Source of the DNA: Reclinomonas americana ATCC 50394
Lineage: Eukaryota > Jakobida > Jakobea > Jakobida
Assembly: GCA_048213135.1 (NCBI GenBank)
Contig: PS015178.1
Coordinates: 57,950 to 93,175, forward strand
DNA: 35,226 nucleotides
Direction: 5' to 3'
Below the pieces are notes generated by a model. The model was given only the letters and a program-made list of their open reading frames with translations, was not told the DNA's origin and did no database searches. Positions 10,857 through 20,340 of the stretch are shown one piece after another; within the stretch, counting starts at the first letter, position 1, and each line of letters begins with the position of its first letter. The position numbers were made by a program, and so were the translations under genes.

Positions 10857-11773
10857 CTCATTCTTGCTCTCTTCTATTCCTATTTCCGCTGCGTCCCACT
10901 TCACTCTGTGTATGCACGTTCTTTATTGAGAGAGTGTGTGCCCGCCTGTATGACTTGCCTTGCGCTCCTCCACCATCTCCTCCCTCTTCCGCTCCCCCCT
11001 TCTGTCTGTCTGTCTCAGTCTCGCTCTTTTTCTCCTCTTTCTCTCTCTCTCTCATTCTGCCTGTCTAACTGTCTCAGTCTTGCTGCCTTCCATTCCACTG
11101 TCTCCCTTTTCTGCAGCCTCTCTCTCTCCTCTCTCTGCATGTACGTTTGCTTGTTTAAATGTGCGTGCCTGTCGGTCTGTGCCCTCTTCCACACACACTC
11201 TCTCTCCCTCTCCCTCTGAGAGGGTGTACATACGTTTGTTTTGGTGTCTGTCTGTCTCCGCCTTGCTCTTTTCCCTCCTCCTGATCTCATACTCTCCCAC
11301 TTTCTCTCTTCGCACCTTGCCAAATCCAAATCCACCAAGCCCATTGTTGTTGCCACCGACAATGACCGCATTGGCGCTCATCACACGGCCGCCGCGCTCG
11401 ACCTTGGTCACGCGATTGATCTCCACCACACGAATCTCGCTGATCGGGTGCTCCAGCTGCGTGTGCTGCTGGTGATGCTCCAGTGCACGCTGCGCCACGC
11501 GCAACACGTGCTCGTCAATCGCCGCCTGCTGCTGCTGTGCGTCGTTCGCCACATCGTCGCTGTCGTCCTCGACAGCCGAGGATGATGATGATGATGAAGG
11601 GACCTGGTGCAACGGGAGGGATGAGAGGGGGGAGGAGGGAAGAGAGAGAGATAGAACAGCATGCGAGAGAGAGAGAGAGAATGAGAGAATGAGACCAATG
11701 ACTGGCGCTTGGTGGAAACGTTAGGAACGTGAGAGAGTAAGAATGAATGCACTGTGCCTAACGGGAAGAGAGG

Positions 11774-11818
<45 letters not shown>

Positions 11819-12271
11819 GAGCACAGACGAGAGAGGGGAGAGGAGAGCAATGACTGTGAGCAGAGGAGAAAGAGTGAGTGTGCACACGAGAGAGGAAAGA
11901 GAGAGAGAGAGGTGGCTGCGGGGAACCAGGAGAGCAAAGGGGAATAGCAGGAGTGTGTGTGTGTGTGAGTGTGTGATAGAGAGAGAGGAGAGAGAGAGAG
12001 AGAGAGGAGGAGAGAGACAGAGGAGCAGAGACGAGAGAGGAGAGAAGAGAGCAATGACTGAGCAGAGGAGATGCACCAAGCGGAGTGATACACAATCACT
12101 CAATCACACAATGCACAATGCACAATGCACACTCTTGCCTCTCTCTCACACACACACTCTCTCACACACACTCACCGACTGCTGCACTGCGCTCGCCTGC
12201 TGCTGCTGTGCATCGACTGAGAACACACGCGATCTTGACCACATTGCACTCGACGAAGAAGAAGAGGTCAT
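10290..12271 (-). CDS. MRPS5: mitochondrial small-subunit ribosomal protein uS5m
   Basis: A 246-residue protein from four exons: 12271-12176, 11603-11316, 10712-10518 and 10451-10290. It is a structural and decoding-fidelity component of the mitochondrial small ribosomal subunit. The N-terminal ~60 residues are Ser/Gln-rich with some Arg (likely import and extension region). The S5 N-terminal dsRBD-like fold follows (EINRVTKVERGGRVMSANAV, then a GGFGFGK glycine block) and then the S5 C-terminal domain (GIKAQRAVAAIC, GIQDLNSKIVGRR, LNVVKATFKALAKL). The third intron starts with GTTGCG at 10517, and only that cut joins AAIC-G to VLGIQDL as the family requires. The two first introns are long (572 and 603 nt) and full of simple repeats. 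Identification rests on these motifs and seems secure; a cytosolic uS5 (RPS2) would look different. Confidence 0.88.
10822..10855. repeat. (TG)n microsatellite
   Basis: A pure TG run of 17 units within the 603-nt second intron of the uS5m gene (CA on the sense strand). Confidence 0.95.
11775..12070. repeat. GA-rich intron with an internal ~205-bp spaced duplication
   Basis: Inside intron 1 of the uS5m gene a (GA)n tract is followed by a segment at 11811-11869 (AGACAGAGGAGCACAGACGA then GAGAGG...GCAATGACTG). The same segment with few changes recurs at 12015-12070, again after a GA run. The sense (-) strand is therefore CT-rich, like other introns here. Long open frames through it are low-complexity artefacts. 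Confidence 0.8.
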
Positions 12272-12405
12272 TGCCCACAAACGCGATGGACACGCACGAG
12301 CAAACACTCGCGACAACATCTCACACACACACACACACACAAACACACAGAGAGACTGAGAGAGAGGACGCGCAAGAGGACACACTGTCGATTTTGTGTG
12401 TGTGA

Positions 12406-15063
12406 ATGCAGTGCAATGGGCTGCACCTTGCGCGACTGCCTGCACAGTGGCGTGTGCATGACTCCTCTGCTGCTCTCTCACTGCCACTGTGTGTGCAAGT
12501 GACAACAGAAGAGTTGCGCGCACTCATTGACACACACACATACGTGCCTCTCTGTCTCTGCCTGCAGCCTCTCTGGCCTGTGCAAGTCATGCTTGCAGAC
12601 TGTTATCAGNNNNNNNNNNNNNNNNNNNNCTCTCTCTTCTTCTCTCTTCCCCTTCTTCTTCTTCTTCTTGTTCTTCTTCCTCTTCTTCTTCTTCCTCTTG
12701 TTCTTCTCATTCTTCCTCTTCTCCTCCTCCTTCTCCTCCTTCTTTCTCTCTTCTTCTGCTTCTTCCCTTTGCCTTTCATCTTTCTCTTCCTTTGCTCACT
12801 TGTCTCTCTCTCGCAAACAGGGACGCCTTCCTGCGCGTTTCCATGCATCTGCAAGCACGACGCAGTGGAAGCTGCGGCAGTGTGCGCTGGCTGCAACAGC
12901 GCGTGGCACTTGTCAGTCGCTCAGTGCAAGGTTTCCACTGCTGTTGTTCTCTCTTGTTGTACACTGTTGTGTTGCTCACTGTGCGTTCATAGCGACCTCG
13001 GGTCAAGCAGTCGACTCGTTCTCATCGTCTGCGGTTGGCGCTGGCTCCTCGTCGGCCTCTGCTGTGGAGGCAGTCGAGGAGATTGGTGGCGCACAGTGTC
13101 TCTTGCGCTATGTTGCGTCCGACGACATCCTGCCGCAGTTGTCGCGTCTCGATGCTCATTGTGCTGTGACAGTTTGTCGGGGATCGCCCATCGTTGCACT
13201 GGTATGCAGCACACCTATGCTATCGCGCTGTTGAACACGATTCGCTGACTGTGCCTCCCGTAGGATGGCATGTCTGGCGCCGCTCGAGGGCACCTTCTTC
13301 CTCTTTGAGTTCCTCGGCAGTGAGCATGTGTACCACGAGCAGGAGCGCGACTTGGTGGCGTTTTTCCGCACGGCGACGGTCGATGTGGATGTGCTGGCGA
13401 CGTGTGCGGGAGCGGTGCCGGCGCAGAGTTGCGGAGACACGTTGTTGAGCATGTGCGTGAGTCAGTGGTGCTGATCCCGTGTGCGCGCGACAGTGTCCAC
13501 GGTGTGCGTCTACTCGTCGGTGGCCGACAAGTTCCAGATTCAAGTGCCGTCACTGTGGACGGTGAATGCGGAGACTGCGGCTGAAGCAGGTCCGATTGGC
13601 GATGTGTTTGCGTGTGAGGTGCGTTCTTGTCGATCCACGTGACATACATGATTGCGCGCTGCCCACTCACGTTGGTGCAGCTGAGGTCGGGTGTGGAGAT
13701 CACGGTCGGCCGCCTGTCGACGACGCTGTCGGACGACTTGCCACCTGGGTCGGCGTTGGTTTGTCGATCGGAACCCTTGTGTATCACTCCATCCCCAAGT
13801 CAGCCGACCTCACCTCCCTTCCGAATTTGCATGCAGGATGAGATTGTGATGCAGTGCATGACGGATTTCGAGGGCTTCGAGTTCCGACATGCAGAGCAGA
13901 TTGCGTGGTTTGCGGGCCGCCCCGACTCGTACTATATCACCGGAGCACTGGTACGGGAAATAAGGTGCTCGTGGGATTCCTCTCACGCTGACCTTGGAAT
14001 GCATCCACAGATCCCCGGCAAGACACTGTCGCTGTGGTGCACGCTGCGAGGGTGGGGTGCGTTGTGGTATGTCGCGTACTCGGCACACATTGCGTACTTT
14101 GAAGAATTTGCGCCGATCGCCGAGGCCGCGGCCATGTCATTCGCGTTCCTGGACGACGATGGTTGGCTCGCTTCCAACTGATTTGTGTTTTTTGTGCGAG
14201 CGACTTATTTGTGCAGCAGCCTCACGACCCATCAAGTACGAGAGAAAGGTCGCGCCCGCATTCACTCTCTCCGTTCCCGACGGCTTCACAGTGCTGGAGG
14301 CTGGCACTGGTCTCCTTGGCATGGATGAGGACGACGACGATGGTGCCGATGACCTCGCTAGGATGACTGTTGCGTGCGCTCGTCTCCCCCCCTCTTCAGT
14401 CACGCCGTTCGTTCACCGCGCTGCAGGATCCGTGCCACCTGGTCTCCTTTCTTGGCAACCTGCTGCTGCCATCTGCCGGCGTCATCTCGGTGCGTGTGTT
14501 TGTGCTGGCCTGTGCGTGTTTTTTTGTTGCTCAATCGTGATGCACCACAGGTCTCGCAAATTCTGCTGTTGGACGGCACGGTGCCGGCGGCAGGCGACGA
14601 TCATGTGACGGCGGCGATGAATGTGGCGGCCAGACACGTGTCGCAGCAAGGTGGCGTGCGTGAGGTGGCGCGCGTGGCTGCGTCGGAGATTCGCGGCTTT
14701 GATTTTGAGGTTTCGTCTGCTTGGTGATGGCGGTGATGGTCTTCGTTGTTCATGGTTCACCCGCAGCTCAAGTTTGCCAGTGCCCCCCATCACTCGACGC
14801 TTGTGCTGGTGAGTTTTGTTGCACCAGAGATGCAGACGTGTACTCGGACCTCACGCTTCTCATTTTCCGCTCAGGGAGCATTCTCCGGAGATCACAAGAC
14901 GCTGCTGCTCGTGCAGTACTCGGCAGATGAAGTTGCGTGCATCTCTCTCTCTTTGTGCTGGAGTCCCGTCGTGAACTCACTCCCTTCCTTGCAGAGCGCC
15001 CAAATGCTCAGCGAAGACGCGATAAGAGAACAGTCGCTGAGCACGTTTGCTTGGAGTGAATAA
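12406..15063 (+). CDS. unrecognised conserved-looking protein, about 538 aa, 15 exons
   Basis: Reconstructed exons: 12406-12512, 12568-12609, 12821-12930, 12993-13201, about 13289-13427, 13494-13618, 13681-13758, 13837-13950, 14011-14161, 14217-14368, 14427-14489, 14551-14709, 14767-14808, 14875-14931, 14995-15063 (TAA). Phases agree at every junction except the start of exon 5, which is unresolved (an acceptor at 13263 is out of phase with the chosen donor). Four donors are GTTGCG (12513, 13428, 14369, 14932). The protein looks globular, with a central part rich in aromatic residues (GFEFRHAEQIAWFAGRPDSY; LWCTLRGWGALWYVAYSAHI) and an acidic loop (GMDEDDDDGADD). No signal peptide or clear membrane segment. 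I do not recognise a family. It shares a ~134-bp divergent promoter region with uS5m. Confidence 0.65.
12610..12629. other. short assembly gap (N run)
   Basis: Twenty Ns directly after a coding stretch ending ...ATCAG and before a CT/CTTC-rich intron remainder (12630-12820). Phases on both sides fit if the donor lies at the gap edge. Confidence 0.9.
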
Positions 15064-15133
15064 TAACAGTGCATTAGTTCTTCTTCTTCTTCTTCTTGGT
15101 TGCCTTCAAAACACTGTGCAGACAGCTAGCTCC

Positions 15134-17628
15134 TCACAGCTCAGCAGCCGGGGCTGCAGCTGCATCCGACGCTGCACCACTGCCTTCTGCCACGCTCGCA
15201 GCCATCACCACGCCCGACTGTGCGCCATCAGTCCTGGAGATGGTCACGGAGGAGGCCGCCGCAGCAGAGGCGCTGCCGGCGTCCACCGAGAGCGCCACCA
15301 TGCTCTCATCGGTCACCTGCGTCACGCCGACAACCACCACTGGCGGTTCGCCAGCTGCCACAGCCTCCGCCTCCCCCGCAGCCACGGCTGCCGCATCGTC
15401 GGAGCGCCACTCTTCCAACACAAAGGTCTCACCGTGGCGGGTCTACGACGGGACGACCAAATGTCAGCGCGCACTCGCACGTGGGGTGACTGGCGGTGCA
15501 ACACGCAACTGTGATGAAAGCGTCCTCCGCCAAGCCGTACGCTGCCGCCGCCTCGCGCACCTTGATCGGCGGCTCGTGGGTGTCCTCCAGCGAGAGATTG
15601 AAGGTGCCCCAGTGAATGCCCAGTGATCGTCGAGCACGAAGGTCAATGTGCATGCGCACGGCCTCCTCCGGATCGACGTGCTGCGGCGCGAGGAAGCTAT
15701 GTCACACAAAGTCTGTGAGTCGGCACTCAATGCATGGAGCACGAGAGGGGGACGACGCGAAACTGCCGCGGGCAATACGCTCCGATCGGAATGAGGGCCA
15801 GATCGAACGGGCCAAAGCGGTCGCCGACTGTGACAACGTCATTCAGCGTGAAGCGTGACCACCACACATAATACAAAGAAAGCGACGCTCAACTGTGCTT
15901 GAATTCGGAGCAGTAGCCAGTGTCGCCGGCAAAGTACATGCGCAGAGACGGCCAGTCGGGCAGCTGTGGAGGGATGTTCGGCGCGGCGCCGGAATCGCCT
16001 TGACCGCCAGTGTTTCTCGACACTGCGCGGCAGCGTGAGGCACATGGCGTGAGGCTAATGCAACAAGAGTTCACGCACACGTCGGAGCGGCCACCAGTCC
16101 GAAACCGTCAATGCCATGTGGAATACGCACGACCCAGCCTGCGCAGGGTGGGGGAAAGTGAGCTCCAAGATGACAGATCACTGTGTTGCGTAAGGCGCAC
16201 CACTCCACAGTGTCTTGTCCTTGTCGCGCTGTGACACACAGCATTGATGAGGCGCAAGACTGGGGGCAAGACACCACAATCTGTGCACGTACCAGTCCGC
16301 GTCGACTCCAATGCTGCGCCGGCACGCACACAATCTCGACCGGGAAATGGCTCTCGTCAATGGTCTCGGGCACGATAATGTGACTCTCGTACCAGCCAAG
16401 CTCGATAATGCTAAGAGAAGGAGTATATCAGCAGCTGCATTCATCGCACTTTGTGGAGAAAGAGACACACCGTTGCTGCAATGGAGAGTCACAGTGAGTG
16501 CGGGGTGAGCATGAGCGACGACGACAAGTCAATCCTCACCTTCTCGACTCCGCACTCGGCAATGACTGCGCCCAGCTTCAGCGGCACAAAGTACAGCGGC
16601 TTGTGGTGCTCCTCGATCACGCGAATCGACTTGGTGTCCAAGTGGTCGTAGTGGTTGTGCGAGATGCACACGGCGTGTACTGGGGGCAGATCGGCAATCT
16701 CCACCGGTGGCAACACGTAACGCTTCGGACCCTGTCACCATTCGATGAGCATAACAAGCAGCTCGATGTACCAAAGCAAGGGGAGGGGGAGGCACGCAAC
16801 AAACATCTGCGACGGCGACGCACGCATGCTCCACACTGCAACGGTCTACATAAGCAACTCGAAACCGAAATCACGAAAGAAAGAGGAGAGCGCACCCGGA
16901 TCCGTGAGAATGCTAAAGCCAGCCATTTGCACAAAGGCGGTCGCATGCCCGATCCAGGTGCACTGTATACACAGACAGCGACACATGTCATGATCTCCGC
17001 GTCATGCTCGCACGCGCGCAAACTCCGCGGCGAGTGACCGACAGACCTGCACCCCGCGAAGTGGCGGACTCTCCAGCTGCATCGAGTCGATCTCCGCCAC
17101 CGAGTGATGCCTCTCAATGTGCTCCTCCGACGGGTTCCGACGAAACACAAACTGTGTGTGTGTGGAGAGTGAATGAGCAGATGCCGCGAGAAAAGAGAGG
17201 CGCAAAAGTGACACACCTTGGTCATGGTGCCCAGCTGCACAACACACAGACACGCACACATATGTGAGTTGTGAGGGCACGCACGCAGTGTCGACGAGTG
17301 AGTTACGAAACGTTCTTCAAGATCTGCACATCGCGCCACTGTGTGCCACGAAACAGAGTCAATAAACGCAACAAAAGCTCACTCTCTTCTCCACTCACAC
17401 ACACACACACCGTTGGCCACGGGTTCACAAAGTGCACTCCCGATGGCTTTGTGTAAGACTCGCGACCTGTGCGCACCGTGTCAGCAACACAATCACACAC
17501 AAAGACACTCACTCACACAGAGAGAACATGCCTGTGATTGGCGATCGCAGAACCTGCTCGGGATCAAAGCCCACCAGTTGCTCAATGGCAAAACCAGCGC
17601 TTTGACCCGACCCTGTCGCACTTTGCAT
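15134..17628 (-). CDS. NAPEPLD: N-acyl-phosphatidylethanolamine-hydrolysing phospholipase D (metallo-beta-lactamase fold)
   Basis: The family hydrolyses N-acylphosphatidylethanolamine to N-acylethanolamine and phosphatidic acid at membranes, using two zinc ions. Start ATG 17628-17626 (MQSATGSG), stop 15136-15134. In order: FVNPWPT; TWIGHATAFVQ; ILTDP then RASPSQ and GPKRY; SHNHYDHLD (the HxHxDH zinc motif); PAQHWSRRG; YFAGDTGYC (Asp ligand); FGPFDLALIPIGAY; QHVDPEEAVRMH; GIHWGTFNL (His ligand). All expected metal ligands are visible. About 13 introns; an 18-nt microexon (17234-17217) and a 35-nt exon (16835-16801) restore family sequence. Donors at 16800 and 15509 are GTTGCG. The C-terminal ~100 residues are an Ala/Val/Ser-rich extension not expected in the family. 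The junction after CGVEK (16540) is unresolved. Confidence 0.88.
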
Positions 17629-17708
17629 TGAAAAGAGAAAGAAGATGAGAGTGAGATCCGGCATGAAAATCTGTCATGCACTTGTCGTGTTTGTGTGTTT
17701 TCGCGCCC
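17629..17708. promoter_or_regulatory. compact divergent promoter region
   Basis: Only 80 bp separate the divergent start codons of the NAPE-PLD gene (17628, -) and the acidic coiled-coil protein (17709, +). Both promoters and 5' UTRs must lie here or overlap the neighbouring coding sequence. No specific element is recognisable. Confidence 0.5.
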
Positions 17709-19258
17709 ATGAACGACGACGATGATGGGGATGAGGTGATGAGTGGTGGAGGAGAGATCGATGGTGATTATGAAGAGGAAGAGGTGATGAGTGGAGCGGG
17801 AAGTGCGCCTGCAGGTGAGCAGTCGCGCAACACGTTGCATTCTCCTTGTGCTCATTCTCTGGTAGGCGATGAGCTGAGTGTGCACAGTGGTCCTGTGGAT
17901 GCTGCTGCTGCTGATGATGATGATGAGGTGATGTGGAGCAAGACATTGTCACCGCGCAGACGGCGACGGAGACGGAAGACGGCGGTGAAAGTTGTGTGCA
18001 TGCATGTCGGAGGAGTGGAGGTGTGATCATCTCATGCGCGTGTCTACAGGCAGTGGTGATTGTGACGCCCATGGGTGATGCAGAGAGGCCGCGAGTGGCG
18101 CCACCACCACCGCCACCGCCTCCTGCTGCTCCTGTGCAGCCAGTGACTCGTGAAGAATACGAACGCAGTTGCGCGTTTCATGTGCGTGTGTGGCATGCAT
18201 GCAACGCCCGCTGGTGCTCACTATGATTGCTCGCAAGTGGTTGCTGCGTTGCCGGCCTCCACGCGGGCGCGATGGAAACCGCTGCCGGAGAAGACGCAGC
18301 GGTCGGTGCTGGCCGATGTGCGCAAGACGTGCTTGCCGTTGCGTCTTTTCTCCGTCGTGGTGTCGTCTTGTGCAGGTGCCGATTGCCCTTCGCTTGTGCA
18401 CAGGCATGTGCTGTCGCGAGTGGCCGTGCCGCGTCGTCGCAAGGCCAGGGAGGCCACGGAGCGCATTTTGACGCGCTTTGCACGCTCCATGGCCAGCATG
18501 CTGGTGGCGCCGCGACCGAGTGGCTTTGACTACTCCTCGGCTCGAGCAAAGATGGTGTGTGTTTGTATGTGTGAGTCTCGCTTCTTGCAGCGCAGCGCTA
18601 ACACGGGTGTGGATGGATGTAGGCGGCTATGACAGCCACTCTGGGTGAGAGTGCCGCCGAGTTGCAGGCGTTGCGTGCGGCGGTGGAGAGCGAGCAGCTG
18701 GCGGTGGAGGAGACGGCGGAGAATCTGCGCCAGTATGCGGCCTCCATGGCGCGGTGGGAGTGCCCGCCGGCCAGGACTGAGGTCTGCTGTTGGCAACAAC
18801 GACTGTCAACCACTTCTTCTTTGTTGCTGACAAGGCCAGCGTGGTACAGATGCATGCCGTGGTGCGTGAGAGCAACATGCAGGAGCTGTTTGAGCGCGCC
18901 AAGTCGGTGCCGAGGAGTGCACTCGACACGGGTGGTTACAGAGTTGAGGACACTCCAACTCTTGGGTAGATTTAACCATGTGCGCTCACTTGCCAAGTGG
19001 TGTGCAGGAATCGGACGACGAAGAGCTGCAGGAGCTGCGACTGTCACTCGTCTCCTCCCTGCGGTGCCTGGAGGCTGCCATGCTACCGTGCGTCGCCTCT
19101 TTGCTCCCTTCCTCCGCTATTCTCTCCCAGCTCACGTCGCCCGCAGAATGGTGCCTGTGCTGCACGCGCTAGAGGAGCGCCTGGCGGGCACGGATGAACA
19201 GCTGGTGGACATTGAGGCGGGCGAGGACGGTGGAGGCGATCAAGACAGCGAGACATGA
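17709..19258 (+). CDS. acidic, basic-patch and coiled-coil protein, unrecognised (350 aa)
   Basis: Nine exons with fully consistent phases: 17709-17814, 17866-17984, 18050-18167, 18238-18337, 18404-18554, 18623-18781, 18835-18942, 19008-19087, 19147-19258. The protein has an acidic N-terminus (MNDDDDGDEVMSGG), a strong basic run SPRRRRRRRKTA (likely nuclear signal), a polyproline stretch (~residues 97-104), then long predicted helices (RRKAREATERILTRFARSMA; AELQALRAAVESEQLAVEET) and an acidic tail. Donors at 18168 and 18338 are GTTGCG; 18943 is GTTGAG. The pattern of helix, a GFDYSSARAK loop and a coiled coil faintly recalls Dsn1/Mis13 of the kinetochore, but this is only an impression. Stop lies 24 bp from the stop of the convergent ankyrin gene. 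Confidence 0.7.
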
Positions 19259-19282
19259 AAGTAATGCAAAAGTGTACAGTGC

Positions 19283-20202
19283 TCAGTTCTCGCCGGCCTC
19301 CCACACCTCGCGAATGGCCTCGGCATTCGCCTCGCCCATCCAGTCGCCCTGATCGGGGCGTGCCAGCTCCGGTGGAATGGAGCGACGGCCGCCCACGCGC
19401 AGCAGCGCCTTGACCACGCGCGCCTCGGGATCACTAGTCACTTCTTCCGACATGACGGCGGCGAGGAGCGGCCACTGCCCCATGCGCTCGTCGTCGTCTT
19501 CACTGCGATTGCGGAGGGCGTCGGGCGGCACCACATTCTCCGCCGTGGCGATCACCTCGATAATCTGCACCGCACTTGCCGCCTCGGCCTCGTCCAGGCA
19601 GAAGCCACTGATGGCCGCCAGCAGCGGCGTGTTGTTGAGCGGCGTCCGGTAGTCGCGGTTGGCGCCGAGTGCCAGCAGCCGGCGCACAATGACCACGTGC
19701 CCGGCACAGGCCGCTCGCATCAGTGGCGTCCAGAACAGCGTCTCCAGGTTGGTCTCTGGCTCGTACGTGACGCCCGTCGGGTACAGCTCGTTGGGTGGAC
19801 CCTCCTCCTCGCCCGACGCATCCAGCTCGCTCTCCGGGTAGGGCTCGTTGACGCCGCCGACCACATGCCCAATGTTATCCAGTGGCTCCTCGTAGCACTT
19901 TTGCACTGCCGCGAAGGCTTCGCGAGGCAGCATGGTGCAGTCGACCGGCACGTTCTGTGTCTACACGTGGATGTTAGTGTGGGAAGCAAGAACGGGCACA
20001 ACACGGTAAAGACGCACCACAACAAGAGCGTTGACTTGCGCCAGGTCGTTTCGCAGCACGGCACGGTGCAGCAGAATGGCATTGCGATTGGCAAATCGCT
20101 GTGCACACCAAGAGTCAGCAGGCATGCACGTGCGCATTCATCGTTGCTCTCTCACACCTGCACGATCTCCATGAGGATCTCTTCGGAATCAGGGCCCTCC
20201 AT
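19283..20202 (-). CDS. small ankyrin-repeat protein (267 aa)
   Basis: Three exons: 20202-20158 (MEGPDSEEILMEIVQ), 20098-20018 and 19960-19283, all in phase. Ankyrin-type helices are visible: NRNAILLHRAVLRNDLAQVN, then FWTPLMRAACAGHVVIVRRL followed by LLALGANRDYRTPLNNTPLL, and a later degenerate copy (GQWPLLAAVM...VVKALLRVGG). An acidic insert (PESELDASGEEEGPP) separates the first two. Ankyrin repeats mediate protein-protein contacts; no catalytic domain is attached, so the partner is unknown. It is transcribed in the same direction as the DHHC genes, 138 bp downstream of the first. Confidence 0.8.
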
Positions 20203-20340
20203 TCTCGCTACTCTCTCTTCTCTCTCACACACAAGCAAGAAAAACGATGTTGTCGATCAATTGTCGACATCGACCCCAATGCATTTCTGACCATGTCGAT
20301 GTCGACTGCATGTTTTTCTTCACTGATGCCCCCAAGTCGA

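Noticed and set aside
11640-12070. Regularly spaced GA repeats resembling an array
   Set aside because: Units are simple GA microsatellite and one duplication, without constant repeats and unique spacers, so not a CRISPR array.
12417-12930. An N-terminal Cys-rich zinc-finger-like protein (CHCVC..., CICKHD...CAGCNSAWH)
   Set aside because: That frame does not fit the splice phases to the next exons; the frame reading DAFLRVSMHLQARRSG does, so the cysteines come from a wrong frame.
17750-18010. Transposon or retroelement signals
   Set aside because: No integrase, reverse transcriptase or transposase motifs, terminal repeats or target duplications were found here or elsewhere in the window.
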